Source of the DNA: Muscardinus avellanarius
Lineage: Eukaryota; Chordata; Mammalia; Rodentia; Gliridae
DNA: 64,000 bases
Assembly: GCA_963383645.1 (NCBI GenBank)
Contig: OY726563.1
Location: 37,517,331 to 37,581,330 of the forward strand
Direction: 5' to 3'
The notes under the pieces were generated by a model. It was not told where the DNA came from. It did no database searches and saw only the letters and a program-made list of their open reading frames with translations. Position 1 is the first letter of the stretch. Every line of letters starts with the position of its first letter. The translations under genes were made by a program, and so were the position numbers. Positions 25,111 through 35,739 of the stretch are shown one piece after another.

Positions 25111-26079
25111 TGTACTATATAACAGACTGACATGTCAAACAGAGCTGCCCCAGCTGGGCTCAGCCAGATCAAATGACCCCCAGCCAACCCTTGGACTATG
25201 GACTAAGTAAATGCTTATTTTGCATGATACTGAGATTTTGGGGACCATTTATTAAACACTGAAGTTGTAGTGACTGATGATTAAGCCACTCACCCAAGTC
25301 CTACCCTTGTATTCTTCTCTTTTATCCAGAGGTCAGTAAAATGCACATTCACACCCCCAGGTAAAGCTGGATTTCAGAAGTTTTGGCAACCAGGCCATTG
25401 CACATGATGTCCCTAGCAGAATTTCTAAGAACAGTATTCTTGTGGGAAACCAATATTTTCTTCTAAAGAATATAGTTAGAAACAGCCAGCCAGAGCTCAT
25501 CACTGGGTATATGGGGCACAAGCTACTGAGACCACCATTTGCCTATCAGAGGGTCCTCTTTATGAGCATCCAAAGGAGAATATCTTTCTTACGTTAATAG
25601 GATTCCTTCTCCTTAGCAACTGGAATCCTACAGGTGACCATGGTTTCCTTTTTTTCTCTGACTCCTAGGAATCAGAAGCCAGGCCTATGGATGACTACTA
25701 GTACATGTCCATGACTTTAGAGTCTGCAAATATACTGTTTCAGCCCCACTTCTGGATCTACCATCTTCTTCCTACTTTTATCATCGATACATATTTATTT
25801 TGTATAATAGTCTGCACCTTTGCAACATACTTATATTTCTGAAACAAGGCAAAATACAAATAAATAATAAAAAAGAGTATATACCTAGAAAGTTTTTTTA
25901 AATCTCCAACTGTCTACATTCCAGAAAAAGAATAAGACAAGTTCAAGAATAGCAAAAGTGTCAAGATTGGTAGAGAAAGCTGCTGAGCCATCCAGGTACA
26001 GAGACATGATGTCTAGGCCCAAAGTGTCACTTCCAAGTAGCCAGTATGAAATGAAAGTGAATGAAACAATATTCGTGAA
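25110..26079. other. Intronic sequence, nothing recognised
   Basis: No repeat family or gene recognised. Confidence 0.4.
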
Positions 26080-26420
26080 CATTTCTTGGCTTAGTATTTA
26101 AGCATATGTTAATTCATTTAATGCCACCAGTAGCCTCCTGAATTATACTCATTTCACAGATTAAGAATCTGAATGTTATAGAAGGTTAATGAATTGTCAA
26201 CCCTAGCTAGTTTGAATCTAAAACTTAATATATGATGAAATCACTAGACTATCTGATGTAGATTCCAGGTGTACAACTCAATATGTAATCCTGGGTAGTT
26301 TCCTTAATCTCTCTGTTCTTTAGTTTTCTCGCCTGCAAAAAGGGGTATAACCATGCCCATTATGTAAGACTGTTGTATAAAGTAAATAAGCTAATATGCA
26401 GTGGCATTTCCTGTTAGAAA
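26080..26420. mobile_element. Two adjacent MIR remnants
   Basis: 26080-26215 has 'TACTCATTTCACAGATTAAG' (one orientation). 26260-26420 has 'TGGGTAGTTTCCTTAATCTC' with 'CTCGCCTGCAAAAAGGGGTA' (opposite-strand MIR text). Confidence 0.5.
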
Positions 26421-26426
26421 CTAAAT

Positions 26427-26595
26427 AGGCATTCTATATCCAAGCTATACCCCTAGCCCTTTATATTTTTTAAACAGGGTCTCACTAGGTTGTTGAGAGT
26501 CTTATTGAGTTGCTGAGGCTAGTTTCAAACCTATGATCCTCCTGTCTCAGCCTGCTAAGTATTGAGATTATAGGCATGTGCCACCATGCCTAGCT
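26427..26595 (-). mobile_element. Composite B1-ID SINE, 3'-truncated
   Basis: 'AGGCATTCTATATCCAAGCT' to 'GCCACCATGCCTAGCT'. Confidence 0.8.
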
Positions 26596-26696
26596 AAGTA
26601 TTAGCTATTATTATAATTATTAAGTGGTAAAATAAATTGCCCTTCAAAAAAGGACAAAATAAATCTAGGAATGCTCTATTAATCTGATCCATGTGT

Positions 26697-26741
26697 ATGT
26701 GTGTGTGTGCGTGCGCGCGCATGCACACATGCATGTGCATA
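26697..26741 (+). repeat. Alternating GT/GC/CA tract, near-palindromic
   Basis: 'TGTGTGCGTGCGCGCGCATG' continues into CACACATGCATGTGCATATG; almost self-complementary and Z-DNA prone. Confidence 0.9.
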
Positions 26742-26929
26742 TGTGTTACTGAGAATCAAGCCTAGGAGCTTTCTGCCTCTGAGGTATACCTTTAACCTTA
26801 TAACCCTATTTTATTTTTTATTTTGAAACAGGGTTTCCTAAATTGCTGAGACTGGCTTCAAACCTGAGATCCTCCTATCTCAGCCTCCCAAATACTGGGA
26901 TTATAGGTATGTACCACCATGCCCAGCTT
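26740..26929 (-). mobile_element. Composite B1-ID SINE
   Basis: 'GTTACTGAGAATCAAGCCTA' to 'ACCACCATGCCCAGCTT', adjacent to a GT/GC array. Confidence 0.8.
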
Positions 26930-27817
26930 GATTCTAACTACTGAGAGAAAATTGAATCTAAACAAAGAACACTGCCTTTGGCCATTCATTCATTCATTCC
27001 TCAACTAACATGTATGTGGGGATAAGAAGATATGCTGAGAGATACTAAACATAAATGCTATAAATTCAAAGAGTCAAAGATTATTGTGAGCTGGGGTGGT
27101 CCAGAACATCTTAAGAGAAAAAAAATGTAATCTGGATCATATCTGCAGGGCAGGCAGGAGAAAACTGGACAGCAAAGGAAAAGCCTCTCCAAAATGATAT
27201 GGGAAGAGAGTAACTTCATACTGGGTATCCCAGAACTAGCAGTGCAAGATCAAAGATGAGGCTAGCTCTCCCAAAGACAGCCCACTCATCTCTGAACCTT
27301 TTTCGCTCACCATGGGACTTGCTAAAGAGGAGATGCCCAATATATATTGAATGAATGAATAGTAAACTTATATGGTTCAGTGTTGTACTATGAGGCACAC
27401 TTTCTATACCTAGTGCCTTGGTTGCAAAATTTACTTGAATACAAAGCCAACAGACAGGGCCTACCCTATGGTGGCCCAAATATCATTAGCCTCCTACCCT
27501 GAAGTATCCCCTTATTTTGTACCCTAATTTATGCATCATAATTCTCCCCTGAGGAACTAAAAATTAGCATTTACTTACTGTTCCAATTTTAAAACAAAAT
27601 TTGGTATCTAATTAAAGAAGAATGCATGGGTGGCACTAACCGGGTCATTTGTTAACATCTATATGACCACATAGCTGCCTTGCTTTATTCATAAAAACTT
27701 CATTTAGAAAACAGACCATTAGCACTGTGTATTTTGAATGAAAAGGTAGTTTCTCTGTTAATGATTTACCCATTCCCTCAAGAATATAATCATGGAAAAA
27801 GAAATAAAAGAAACACA

Positions 27818-27854
<37 letters not shown>

Positions 27855-28383
27855 CATATTAAACCTCAGAAAAAAGAGTTCCTTTTTCCACTCTTTAGAA
27901 ATATAAGAAATACTCTATCTGTTCTGGCACAATATTATATGGCTTATTTATTCTAAAATGTCAAGAATTTTTTCTTAGCATCCCATAAAACTCAAGGTTA
28001 TAAGAATGGATCTGCTTCGAAAATAGAAAGAGAAAAGCCTGAGAGTGATTAAGATTTTTAAATTAGTGGGGCTGATTTTAACTAGGCCTATATGATCACA
28101 GCCAAAGTCACTTCAGCATAAGTGTTAATACCAATGTGACATTCCCTAATAATAATGTGTCTAGTCATTATTTTCCCCAATGTAATTTTAGAGAGTCTTA
28201 CAGCATGGTAGAGAGATTGTGTGTGGCAAAATGGTAGGCAGCAATTAAAGCTCAAACTCCTGGCTGAGGTTGCAGAAAAAGAGAGAAATGTCCCCGGGAA
28301 CCAAGGCAAAAAATGAACTTACTTCCAGAAAGGAAGGTGTACACACTAATAAGTAGTAGCTGGAGGAAGGGGAGATTAACCAC
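26930..28383. other. Intronic sequence, nothing recognised apart from an (AT)n array
   Basis: Short frames on the minus strand at 27216-27479 and 28088-28309 have no family resemblance. Confidence 0.45.
27824..27851 (+). repeat. (AT)n microsatellite
   Basis: 14 AT units. Confidence 0.95.
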
Positions 28384-28812
28384 TTTATTTTTTATTAAAT
28401 TTTTATTGGTGCATTGTATTTATACATCATAATGGGGTAAAAAACTTGTGTAGGCATAAATGCACACATCACCCAGCCAGCCCCCACCCAATCCCCACCT
28501 CCCTCCCTCCCATCCCTCCCTCCCATGCTTGGTTTAGTGGTTGACTTCGATATGAATTAGTACATCATGCGCTTTAAAGAGTTTCCTTCTCCCCGCTCCC
28601 ATCCCCAGTTAGGCTGCCTTATTTGCTCCTCTATAGGATCTCTTTTTTCACCTGGAGTTCCTCCTATAACCCCATTCATCCTAGCTTTCACATATTAGGG
28701 AAAGCACCGATTCCTTACTTTTTGCTACTGACTAATCTCACTTACCATAATGTCCTCAAGATCCATCCATTTCCCTGAAAATACTGCAACTGTATTTTGT
28801 TATGGCTGAGTA
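28384..28812 (-). mobile_element. LINE-1 3' end
   Basis: Reverse-strand LINE tail beginning 'TATTGGTGCATTGTATTTAT' and running through a C-rich stretch (complement of the G-rich tail), 'CATGCTTGGTTTAGTGGTTG' and 3' UTR text up to 'GTTATGGCTGAGTAAACC'. 5'-truncated. Confidence 0.75.
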
Positions 28813-29044
28813 AACCATTTTAACAGGTAAGATTTAAATATTCACTCAGCACATAAGTTAAGCCCTATGTCCATGGACAGGAGCAACTTGAAACTTCTAC
28901 ACATGAAATTTGTGCTGAAAGCTAGAACTGTAAAAGGCTACAACTGAATTGAAAGGATTAGTAAACTCTACTCACTAGCCAAGAGAGATGACAATGAGGC
29001 TTTTTCTTGGCTTTGTCTCTAGGTATAAAAATTATCTGATAAAA

Positions 29045-29165
29045 CGCAAAGCCAGGGGAAGGGGAGGGAAATCCCACCAAGTGCTGTCTGTATACATCAC
29101 TGTCTTTATGAGCTACATTATGATGTGAGACTGTAATGCACCAATAAACGTATTGTTTTAAAAGC
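29045..29165 (+). mobile_element. LINE-1 3' tail fragment
   Basis: Short fragment with 'CAGGGGAAGGGGAGGG' followed by 'ATTATGATGTGAGACTGTAA' and 'TGCACCAATAAACG', the shared L1 end of this genome. Confidence 0.6.
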
Positions 29166-29379
29166 CAATATTTTACGTAAAAATTTGGAGTGCAACTTTT
29201 GTTACCCATATACTATATAAAGCTCTAAGGCAATAAGTTAAATTTGGCCAGTTTATAAACTAGCCTAGAAAGGCAAACATAAAACTACTCTGAAATTTCT
29301 ACTTTTAGATGCCAAAATTAGTGGATGAAAGTTTGAGAAAAAGCAGGATTTGGATAGTCTCAAAGAATCTCTCTTGAGT

Positions 29380-29935
29380 TATTTACAAAAGGAAAGATAG
29401 TAATTATTAAGGAAGAAACCTGGCAGACAGTACCTTAATCAAGTGATCAAGGTCAACATCACCAATAGTAAGACATACTGGCATCATGAACTCTTTGATA
29501 TGGTACATGAGGACAAAACATCATTTCTGTGGTATACTTGCCTAAAATGAATAACCATGAGTCTAACCACGAAAAAACCTCAGAAAATAGATTGAGAGAC
29601 ATTTTACAAAGCATCAAGATTATAAAAATCAAAGAAAGGCTGATGAACTGCTACAGACTGTAGAAGAAGAAACAACTAAACACAGTATAGACTCCAGGAT
29701 AGGATCCTGGAACAGAGAACGAAATTTAGTGAAAAATATTAGTGAACTTCAAAAGTAAGGTTTTTAGTTTACAATAGTGTTCAAAGTTAATTTCCTTGTT
29801 TTGATAATTATGCTATGGTAAGATGTTAACATTAGGACATGCTAGGGCAAGGGTATATGGGAACACTATTATTTTGGAAACCTTTCTATAATCTATGATT
29901 AGGTCAAAATAAAAGATTATTTTTAAAAAACTACT
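29380..29935 (+). mobile_element. Old LINE-1 3' UTR
   Basis: 'AGATTGAGAGACATTTTACA', 'GATCCTGGAACAGAGAACGA' and 'AAGATGTTAACATTAGGACA' followed by 'GTCAAAATAAAAGATTATTT' match the forward 3' UTR of ancient mammalian L1 elements. Diverged, no open frame. Confidence 0.65.
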
Positions 29936-29989
29936 CTGAAAGGCCAACCCAAAATCCTCCATGGGTGAGAATCAGCAGATGAAAGATTA

Positions 29990-32060
29990 ATTAGTGTCTT
30001 GAATTTGGAACAACAAAAATTAGTAATGGACTATGACATTAAGATATTTTAAATTATTAAAGAGTTAAAACACAGAGAAAGCATAAGAAAAGTGCCTGAT
30101 GCCATGGAAAAGAACAGAAACATACATAATTATATAATACATAGTTATATAAAATTACATATGTAAGATATCAACTAATTAGTATTTAAGGAGTTGGAAA
30201 ATAATCGATGATATACATGAAAGACTTAAGGAAAATTCCAAGAATGAAGCACAGAATGAAAAGTAAATAAAAGGAATGAATGAGAAATAATTTACAAGAC
30301 AATGAGAAAACATAAGTTCTAGAAGGAAAAACAGAAAATGAATAAGAGAAGCTACTTGAAGAGATATACAGCTCAGAATAATTCTCAAATTCAAAAATTA
30401 CAAATAGTCCCCAAGATATATTGTAATGAAACTACAGAAAGCCAAAAACAGGAAAAGCAACCAAAGGAAAAAGGCATAAGACTACAAAGAAACAATTCTA
30501 TTAACAAGAGACTTACCAATATTCACAATAGAGGGCAGAAGAGAATAGAAAAACATTTTCAAAAGGTCAAAGGAAAATAACTATAAATCTAGAATTATGT
30601 ATTCATTTAAACTTCAAAAGTAAGAGAATAATAATGCATTTCAGGAAATAAGAATGTATTCCCAAAGTTATAAAGCAAGTCTCAATAAATATCAAAGAAT
30701 CAGTATCGTGCAAATCACATTTTCTAAGAGTAATAAGGACAGAAATAAAAAACTAAAAGGAAGCTATCTATCCTCATGCATATTTAAAAATTCAAAAACA
30801 AATTTTAGATGCTAGGTTGGCTTAAATAAATTATAATAATACTAGAAAATATTTATATGGAGGATAATAAACATTAAAGATACTAAAACTAAAATAATAA
30901 TTAGAACATAAATTAAAGGCTAATGTGCATTTCTTAGCAAATACTGACAAATTAGTTAACATCTAACTTGAGAAATTAAAAATAAACACAGAGGAAGTAT
31001 AAAGAAAGATATAATGACAACAAAAGTAGGAATTAATGAAATAGAAAGCAAAGATTAAAAAAGAGGATTAACAAGTTGAAGTCTGGTTCTAAAAAACATA
31101 GTAAAATAAACAACTCTAATAAAATTAATTTTAAAAAGAAATGGCACAAATCAAGAGCAATGGGGCTAAAAAGGTGATAAAAACTTTAAATTAGATTAAA
31201 TGAAAGTTTCTAAAAACTAAATAATTTTCAAAATTAACCCAAGAAGAAATTGAAAGTTGAAATAAGATACAATACTCTCAGATAAAATGAGTCATTAATC
31301 TGTCCAGTGAAAAAAGGAAGGGCCATATGTTTGACAGGAAACTTATACAAACCTTCAAAGTACTGACAATACTACTGTTTTACAAAATGCTCTAAGAAAA
31401 ACACAAAATGGACGTTCTGAAACTCATTTTAAAAGGCTATATATTGGACTAACATAGTACTAAGACCAAAAAGAAAACATTCAGGCCTATCTCATTTCAC
31501 AAAACAAAGATATGAAAATCCTAAATAAAATCTGAATCTATGACATGTTAAGTATATAATGGCAAAATATTTTAAATATTCCATTTAAATCTAGGAAAAA
31601 ATAAGAATACTTGAAATTGTTATTTATAATGTTGCATTACAGTTGCTAACCTATATCATAAGAAAAACAGAAAAAACATCATAAGGAACAGAAAGGAAGA
31701 TGAAAATCTGCCATTATTTACAGTTTATATAATACAATCCAAAATAAAATCTATGATAAATACAGGATCTGATAACTCAAAAGAAAAAATTTAAAATATT
31801 AAAAAATCAATAGCATTCAGACACACTAACAACCAACTAAAAAATGGTAATTTTTAATTAAAGAGACACTATTTCCATCAGCAACAAAACTATGAATAAA
31901 ACAGGATATTCTATATTTATAGACAAGTCTCTACTTCATAGTGACAGAAATTCTCCCCCCAATTAAAATGAATAAAATTAAAAAACATAATTCCAGTCAT
32001 AATTCAATCAACCTTTTCACAAAGCTAGAAAAAGTGGTCATAAAATTGACATGAGAGATT
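29990..32060 (+). mobile_element. Old LINE-1 body remnants (probable)
   Basis: A-rich, T-poor plus strand with many short frames interrupted by stops. Pieces such as 'ATATGAAAATCCTAAATAAA' and 'CATCAGCAACAAAACTATGA' look like decayed L1 ORF2. The segment from 30338 has an 80-codon lysine/glutamine-rich frame that I regard as decay of the same material. No gene is seen. Confidence 0.45.
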
Positions 32061-32077
32061 AAAAGCCTAGGAAGTCA

Positions 32078-32252
32078 AGCCAGGTGTGGTGGCATCCACC
32101 AGTAATTCCAGTACTTTGGAGGCTAAAACAGGAAGATGACAGGTTTGAGGCCAACCACTGAAACTTAGTGAGATCCTGTCTCAGACTAAAAAATAAAAAG
32201 TGCTGGGGTTCTAGCTCAGAAGTAAAATGCTTCTCAGTTCAATTCCCAGTAA
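32078..32252 (+). mobile_element. Composite B1-ID SINE with CG/CA tail
   Basis: 'AGCCAGGTGTGGTGGCATCC' to 'GTTCAATTCCCAGTAACG', then a dinucleotide array in place of the poly(A). Confidence 0.85.
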
Positions 32253-32264
32253 CGCACGCGCGCG

Positions 32265-32309
<45 letters not shown>

Positions 32310-32321
32310 AAACACACACAG
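32253..32321 (+). repeat. (CG)n(CA)n microsatellite at SINE tail
   Basis: CGCACGCGCGCGCGCGCACA then CA units and CACAAACACA steps; grows from the tail of the SINE at 32078. Confidence 0.95.
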
Positions 32322-32521
32322 TATCTGGGAAAAGTCAGGGAAAATTTGAAGAAGAAAACTTAGAACTCTGCTATATGTCATCATGATTCATCATGGTGCT
32401 ATTTTATAAATGAAAACAGGTGGTACTGCCTAAGAATAGACAGTAGAAAATTTTAACTAAAAGATAACACCTTCTCATGTATGCCTCCACCATCTTGTAC
32501 TCCATTAAGATGTATGACTCC

Positions 32522-33274
32522 GGTTTCCAGACTTCTGGGAAGGTGACGACCGAGAAAAGCGGGGCTTAAGAGCCCCGCTAACAACCAATCTCCATTACCA
32601 CAAAATCAGTGCCTTTCATAGCCAGAAAACACCATCACCAGAGAAACAAAACAATCACCAGGCTCCAGAGAGAAAGCGGACTGAGAACAGAGCTCAGAAC
32701 CACAGAGGAGATAACCGGCCTCACGCCCGAGGACGCGGCAGCAGCGCCATACTGCCAGCGGCAGAGGTGATTTCACCGGACGGCTACAGCAAGCCGAGGT
32801 GAGCTGCTGCGGAACAGCCAGGCGGGATTTCTCGGCGAAGGAACATCTAAAGCTCCCAGTGGCTGAGCTCAGCACACGCTGCAGGGATTCAGAGTAGAAA
32901 TCAAAATCAAGAAGAAAAACGCCAGCCCCATAGCCGAGGGCGTAGCAGCGGCGCCATATTGCCACCGGCAGCAGCAGCAGCGAATTCAGCAAGGCCAGTA
33001 CAGCCACATCTGTGTACTCAAGAACAGTGAGTCAAATTGCGGGCCACAGAGGAGAAATCCCAGTACTGTACTCCCTGGGACTTGACCCAGTGGGGGAGTG
33101 GCAGTGGCAGTGATATCACACCATAGGAGAACGTGCAACCTGGCATCCCCCACAGTTTAAAGCAGCCTCTATCGACTCTCTGGATCGGAGACTCTGTTAT
33201 ACAACCCAGTAAAGGAGTAGTGGGGACTGAGATACTACTGACTCGAGATCCAGAACACCTTAAGTGAAGTCATA
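32522..33274 (+). promoter_or_regulatory. LINE-1-type 5' UTR with two related units
   Basis: This stretch is GC- and CpG-richer than anything else in the window. Two segments with the same motif order, 'CGGCAGCAGCGCCATACTGCC' region at about 32735-32764 and 'GTAGCAGCGGCGCCATATTG' at 32943-32962, lie 207 bp apart and are preceded by related 'GCC…CCGAGG' sequence. This looks like two degenerate monomers of a promoter-bearing LINE 5' UTR. The GCCATATTG core is the reverse complement of a YY1-like site, a factor known to position L1 initiation in primates; use here is inference. A 133-codon frame on the opposite strand (32606-33007) reflects the same repeat. Confidence 0.6.
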
Positions 33275-34075
33275 GTGACCCAAGGGAAGAACCCAGAGAA
33301 GGTACAAACTTCCGAAATCAAGGGAAAGAGGAATAATACTAGAGCAATGAATGCCCACAACCCCACAACATCAGAACCTGATAAAACAGAAATTCAGAGA
33401 TTTCTAGAAGATCAAATCAGGAAAATAACTGTAGAAATAATAAACGTGCTTCGAAAAGAACTCAGAGAGAGCCAAAAAGAGATAAAGGATGCAATTAATG
33501 AAGTAAAGGCCTCAATTCAAAGCACAAACAACCGATTAGAACACATGGAGAACAGAATCTCGCTCTTAGAAGATGATCATTCCAAAAATGAACGCATAGT
33601 TTCTAATCTAGAAAAAAATATCCTACACCAGGAATCTGATATTGAAGAAATATGGGCCCATTTTAAGAGAGCTAACCTAAGAATAATTGGAATAGAGGAG
33701 GGAAAAGAAAGTGAAACCAAAGGGATCAACAATCTCTTCAAGGAAGTAATAGCAGAAAATTTTCCAAACATAGAGCAAGAGGTTGATACACAGGTCCAGG
33801 AAACTTATAGAACTCCCTTTAGACAGGATCGGAGAAGAGGATCCCCACGCCACATAATTGTCAAAATGACCAATGTGGAAGCCAAGCAGAGAATCTTAAA
33901 GGCAACAAAAACAAAGGACCAAGTGACATTCAGAGGCAAACTGATGAGAATCACTCCAGACTTCCCAAACCAAGTCATGAGAGCCAGAAGGGCTTGGAAT
34001 AACATATTCCAAACTCTGAAAGAAAACAACTTCCAATTCAAAATTTCCTACCCAGAAAAACTTTCTAACAATTAG
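33275..34075 (+). CDS. LINE-1 ORF1p-like RNA-binding protein, frame broken near the C-terminus
   Basis: 266-codon open frame. Residues about 40-130 form a long heptad-like coiled coil rich in E, K, I and L (trimerisation region). Residues 134-140 are NLRIIGI, matching the start of the ORF1p RNA-recognition motif. Residues 179-198 (RTPFRQDRRRGSPRHIIVKM) are its basic end. Residues 225-263 carry RITPDF, ARRAWNNIFQTLKE and YPEKL of the C-terminal domain. The protein binds LINE RNA and acts as nucleic-acid chaperone in L1 particles. It is shorter than usual because a TAG at 34073 follows YPEKLSNN. A shifted frame opened at 34075 continues the family-like C-terminus to a TAA at 34234-34236, so a small insertion or deletion has broken the frame here. 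Antisense ORFs inside the same interval are shadows. Confidence 0.85.
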   Translation: MTQGKNPEKVQTSEIKGKRNNTRAMNAHNPTTSEPDKTEIQRFLEDQIRKITVEIINVLRKELRESQKEIKDAINEVKASIQSTNNRLEHMENRISLLEDDHSKNERIVSNLEKNILHQESDIEEIWAHFKRANLRIIGIEEGKESETKGINNLFKEVIAENFPNIEQEVDTQVQETYRTPFRQDRRRGSPRHIIVKMTNVEAKQRILKATKTKDQVTFRGKLMRITPDFPNQVMRARRAWNNIFQTLKENNFQFKISYPEKLSNN

Positions 34076-34239
34076 ATGGGGCAATAAGAAGCTTCCATGA
34101 CAAACAGAAACTGAAGGAATTTATGTCTTCAAAACCAGCGCTAGAGAAAATACTCAAAGAGATTAACTACAAAGAAGAAATAGGTAACACACACCAGAAC
34201 CAGAGAAATAAGATTTTCCATCCAACAGACAACTAAGAT

Positions 34240-34955
34240 TGGTTATCTGTGGAGATTCATTATTTATGTTAGTCTTTTACCTATCTCTAAATTGTATTGT
34301 TTGCCTTTATTGTTAATTTTTAGGATTTCTAGTTGGAATATTAATATACCTTCAGATATAGCATTTGGAAATATTTTATCCCATTCTATTAGTAACTTTT
34401 AACTCTGTTTACATTGTCTTTGGATATACAATATATTCTTTTTATTTTTTAGGGAGTTTGTATACTCTTCTGTTGCCTGTGCCATTGAAATCATATCCAA
34501 GAAATCACTGTCAAATTCAATGTTGTGAGGTTTTATGACCCAGATTTTCTCCTAAAAGTTTATAGTCTTAAGATTTATATTTAGGTCTTTTATCTATTTT
34601 GAGTTAATATTTGTATATGGGATTAGGTAAGGGTCCAATTTTATTTTTTTCCATGTAATTATTATTTTTCAACAATATTTAGTTAAAAGATTATTATTTC
34701 CACCACCAAATGTTCGTGGAAACCTTGTCAAAAATAACTTGACAATATAGGGAAGAGTTTAGCTCTAGGCTTTTATTTAACTCCAATGGTTTATATATCT
34801 GCCTTTAGAACAGTACTATACTGTTTCAATTATTGTAGCTTTATATGGTTTGAAATCAGAAAATATATATATCTTCTAGCTTTGTTCTTTTTCAAGATTG
34901 TTGTGGGTATCTAGAGTCCATATTCCATATTAGGATAGATTTTTTTCTGAAAAAT
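34240..34955 (-). mobile_element. Old LINE-1 segment in reverse orientation inside the chimeric element
   Basis: Reading on the plus strand, the phrases 'GTCTTAAGATTTATATTTAG', 'ATTTGTATATGGGATTAGGT' and 'GCTTTATATGGTTTGAAATC' are the familiar reverse complement of the ORF2/3' region of ancient mammalian L1M elements. It starts just after the ORF1 region and ends near 34955. Its last ~40 bp ('TTCCATATTAGGATAG…') also begin the second family member at 53248. Confidence 0.65.
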
Positions 34956-35739
34956 AAATATATAAATATATGATAGTTTCACCAAAAAAAATAGAAAAAA
35001 AATATTCTCTGGTAAGAAAGAAAAAAGAAATATTGAAATGTTATCTTTAAGTCATCAAAAGCTTGGTATCAGACAAATGAAACTGTTATGTGAGATTATC
35101 ATTTTTAAGTTTGGATAAATTGCTATAATACTAGAAGTCAACCACTAAGCCAAGCATGGGAGGAAGGGTTGGGGCGAGAATGGGGTGGGGATCGGGTGGG
35201 GGCTGACTGGGCGATGTGTGCATGTATGTCTACAAAAGTTTGTATCCCACTATGATGTATGAATACAGTGCACCAATAAAAAATTAAAAAAAAGATGTAT
35301 GACTCCAAATGCACCAATAAAAATTAAAAAAGATAACACCTTCTTTTCCAAGACCCCACTTGATTTTTTGAAATTTTAACTATTTTTAAATTATCATACA
35401 GTAAGATCCACTCATTGGCATATAGTTCTATGATTGTGATGAAAAATTCATGTAAACTTACAAATCCCCCACCTTCCCTGGCTCAATTTAGGTGAAAGGG
35501 AGAGAGTTGCCTTACAGGTACAACTACTAAAATTTTTTTGCATATTCTGCATTTTAAGTAGATGTATGACAAGGGGGGATCTTTTCACAAGAGCAACTTC
35601 CAAGGTATAGCACAGGATCTCCTCACCTCTGTAATTAAAGAACTGGGAAGCCATAACTTTGAGGCACTGAAAGATATCAAATTATCCCCCAATCAATCAA
35701 AACATAAATAATTAGAGGGCTACACACTTTCAGTATTTC

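Larger units (their letters stand above)
32522..35291 (+). mobile_element. Chimeric LINE-1-derived element with ORF1 but no ORF2 (half-LINE-like)
   Basis: 2.77 kb insertion bounded by a perfect 15 bp target-site duplication, AAGATGTATGACTCC, at 32507-32521 and 35292-35306. Modules in order: GC-rich LINE-1-type 5' UTR (32522-33274) with two ~207 bp related units; ORF1 (33275-34075, with a frame break near its end and an open shifted frame to 34236); a block of about 34240-34955 that reads as old LINE-1 in reverse orientation; an AT-rich linker (34955-35125); and a LINE-1 3' tail with G-rich stretch, 'GTGCACCAATAAAAA' end and short A-rich tail. No reverse transcriptase frame is present, so it must have been mobilised in trans by an autonomous LINE-1. 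ORF1-only LINE derivatives are known as HAL1 ('half-L1') in mammals; whether this is a new family needs comparison with repeat libraries. Confidence 0.8.
32459..35344 (+). mobile_element. Very short older LINE-1 3' end, split by the chimeric element
   Basis: A 17 bp direct repeat AAAAGATAACACCTTCT at 32459-32475 and 35328-35344 brackets a tiny LINE-1 3' end: 32476-32521 ('CATGTATGCCTCCACCATCT…') and 35307-35327 ('AAATGCACCAATAAAAATTA'). Joined without the later insert this would be only about 70 bp, so it is an extremely 5'-truncated retrotransposition event that later served as target for the 2.77 kb element. Confidence 0.75.

Noticed and set aside
33577..34084. Three minus-strand frames opposite ORF1
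   Set aside because: Antisense shadows of the LINE ORF1 coding sequence.
34240..34955. Interpretation of the reversed LINE block as simple twin-priming of the host element
   Set aside because: The reversed block reads as a much older L1 type than the ORF1 part, and the second copy at 53248 shares its end, so it was probably already in the master element.
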